Of a stretch of DNA of 52,425 nt, positions 51,705-52,425 are shown piece after piece. The notes under the pieces were generated by a model that saw nothing but the letters and a program-made list of their open reading frames with translations, was not told the origin of the DNA and ran no database searches. The DNA is from JAITWN01 sp964581365 (GTDB taxonomy: Bacteria > Pseudomonadota > Gammaproteobacteria > SZUA-140): assembly GCA_964581365.1 (NCBI GenBank), contig CAZOOF010000007.1, positions 1-52,425 on the forward strand. The letters are read 5' to 3'. Position 1 is the first letter of the stretch, and every line of letters begins with the position of its first letter. A program made the translations under genes and the position numbers.

Positions 51705-52425
51705 ATGGCGACGCTGTTCATTTCCGACCTCCACCTGTCGGCAGGACGCACCGGCCTCGCGGAACTGTTTGACGCCTTCCTCGAGCGCCGCGTCCGTCCC
51801 GAGGATACGCTCTACATCCTCGGCGATCTGTTCGAGGTATGGCTGGGCGACGACGCGGCCAGCGAGGACCAGCGCCAGACGATGGCGGCGCTGCGCGCTC
51901 GCGCCGACAGCGGCACCAGCATCTTTTTCATCCACGGCAACCGCGACTTCCTCGCCGGCAAGGGTTTCGAGGAAGCGAGTGGATGCCGCATCCTGCCCGA
52001 CGGCAGCATCATCCGGCTCGGCGATGAACCCGTGCTGATCATGCACGGCGACAGCCTGTGCACCGATGACGTCGAATACCAGGCCTTCAAGACCAAGGTC
52101 CGCAACTCCGCCTTCCAGGCGCAGTTCCTCGCCATGCCCGTCGAACAGCGTCACGCGATCGCGCAGAGCTACCGCGCCGAGAGCGCGAAGAGCACCCGCC
52201 GCAAGCCCATGGAAATCATGGACGTCAACGCCCAGGCAGTCGCCGAAACCATGCGCGCGCAAGGCGTGACCCGCCTGATCCACGGCCACACCCATCGCCA
52301 GGCGATACATGACTTCACTCTGGATGGCTCACCGGCACAGCGCATCGTGCTCGGCGACTGGGACGAAACGGGCTGCGTGCTGACGCACGATGAGAAGGGG
52401 TACCGGATGGAAAACTTTGGACTGG
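51705..52425 (+). CDS. lpxH: UDP-2,3-diacylglucosamine diphosphatase LpxH, 5' part (cut by window edge)
   Basis: LpxH cleaves UDP-2,3-diacylglucosamine to lipid X in lipid A synthesis, which marks a lipopolysaccharide-producing bacterium. The ATG at 51705 is two bases after the cyclophilin stop and the frame is open to the window edge, covering 240 residues, nearly the full family length. Metal-binding motifs are present: SDLHL with Asp8 and His10, LGDLFEVW near 40, HGNRDF near 78, MHGDSL near 113, and GHTHRQA near 192. Confidence 0.95.
   Translation, partial: MATLFISDLHLSAGRTGLAELFDAFLERRVRPEDTLYILGDLFEVWLGDDAASEDQRQTMAALRARADSGTSIFFIHGNRDFLAGKGFEEASGCRILPDGSIIRLGDEPVLIMHGDSLCTDDVEYQAFKTKVRNSAFQAQFLAMPVEQRHAIAQSYRAESAKSTRRKPMEIMDVNAQAVAETMRAQGVTRLIHGHTHRQAIHDFTLDGSPAQRIVLGDWDETGCVLTHDEKGYRMENFGL

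Overview
The window looks like chromosomal core DNA of a high-GC gammaproteobacterium outside the Enterobacterales. This rests on the EF-P lysylation set (efp, epmA, epmB), the gene order nrdR-ribD-ribE-ribBA-ribH-nusB-thiL-pgpA, the leuC-leuD-leuB-asd-fimV run, the yajC-secD-secF-tgt-queA block and the cysS/ppi-lpxH arrangement. I cannot name the genus from sequence alone; a Xanthomonadales-, Nevskiales- or Chromatiales-like lineage would fit. Coding density is very high. I see no prophage, insertion sequence, CRISPR array, toxin-antitoxin pair or defence island.

Layout: (1) 1-2531: the 5' part of recA, thpR and pncC on the minus strand, then psd on the plus strand. (2) 2528-6409: epmA and efp (minus), epmB and hisC (plus), i.e. 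the complete EF-P lysylation pathway. (3) 6507-11634: htpX, then the topoisomerase IV operon parE-parC (minus). (4) 11760-16077: xseB-ispA-dxs-queD-folE2 (plus), covering isoprenoid precursors and pterin/queuosine precursors. (5) 16233-23704: one long minus-strand series, glyA, nrdR, the riboflavin genes, nusB, thiL and pgpA. The RibBA protein carries a GTP cyclohydrolase II domain that has lost its zinc cysteines. (6) 24016-25317: a diguanylate cyclase with its own strong downstream terminator. (7) 25399-30833: yajC-secD-secF and queA-tgt (minus), with a tRNA-Leu(CAA) gene divergent from queA. (8) 31158-40773: a glycogen/alpha-glucan locus with glgP, malQ, a GH57 hydrolase, glgC and glgB but no glgA. 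(9) 40762-48452: leuC-leuD-leuB-asd-fimV and a lone CbiQ/EcfT-like membrane protein (minus). (10) 48593-52425: a possible 20-codon leader ORF and folD (plus), cysS (minus), a secreted cyclophilin and the 5' part of lpxH (plus).

Functional links: queD, folE2, queA and tgt are four steps of queuosine/pterin metabolism. GlgC and GlgB build branched alpha-glucan, while GlgP, MalQ and the GH57 enzyme break it down or rearrange it. FolD and GlyA both serve one-carbon metabolism. YajC-SecD-SecF assist protein export, including the predicted periplasmic cyclophilin and FimV.

I did not find a clear previously undescribed system. The most useful leads are small: the dead RibA domain, the 20-codon ORF coupled to folD, three CGTAT repeats spaced exactly 10 bp before leuC, a hairpin covering the ribH ribosome-binding site, the glycogen locus without glgA, and the orphan EcfT-like protein with a degenerate coupling motif.
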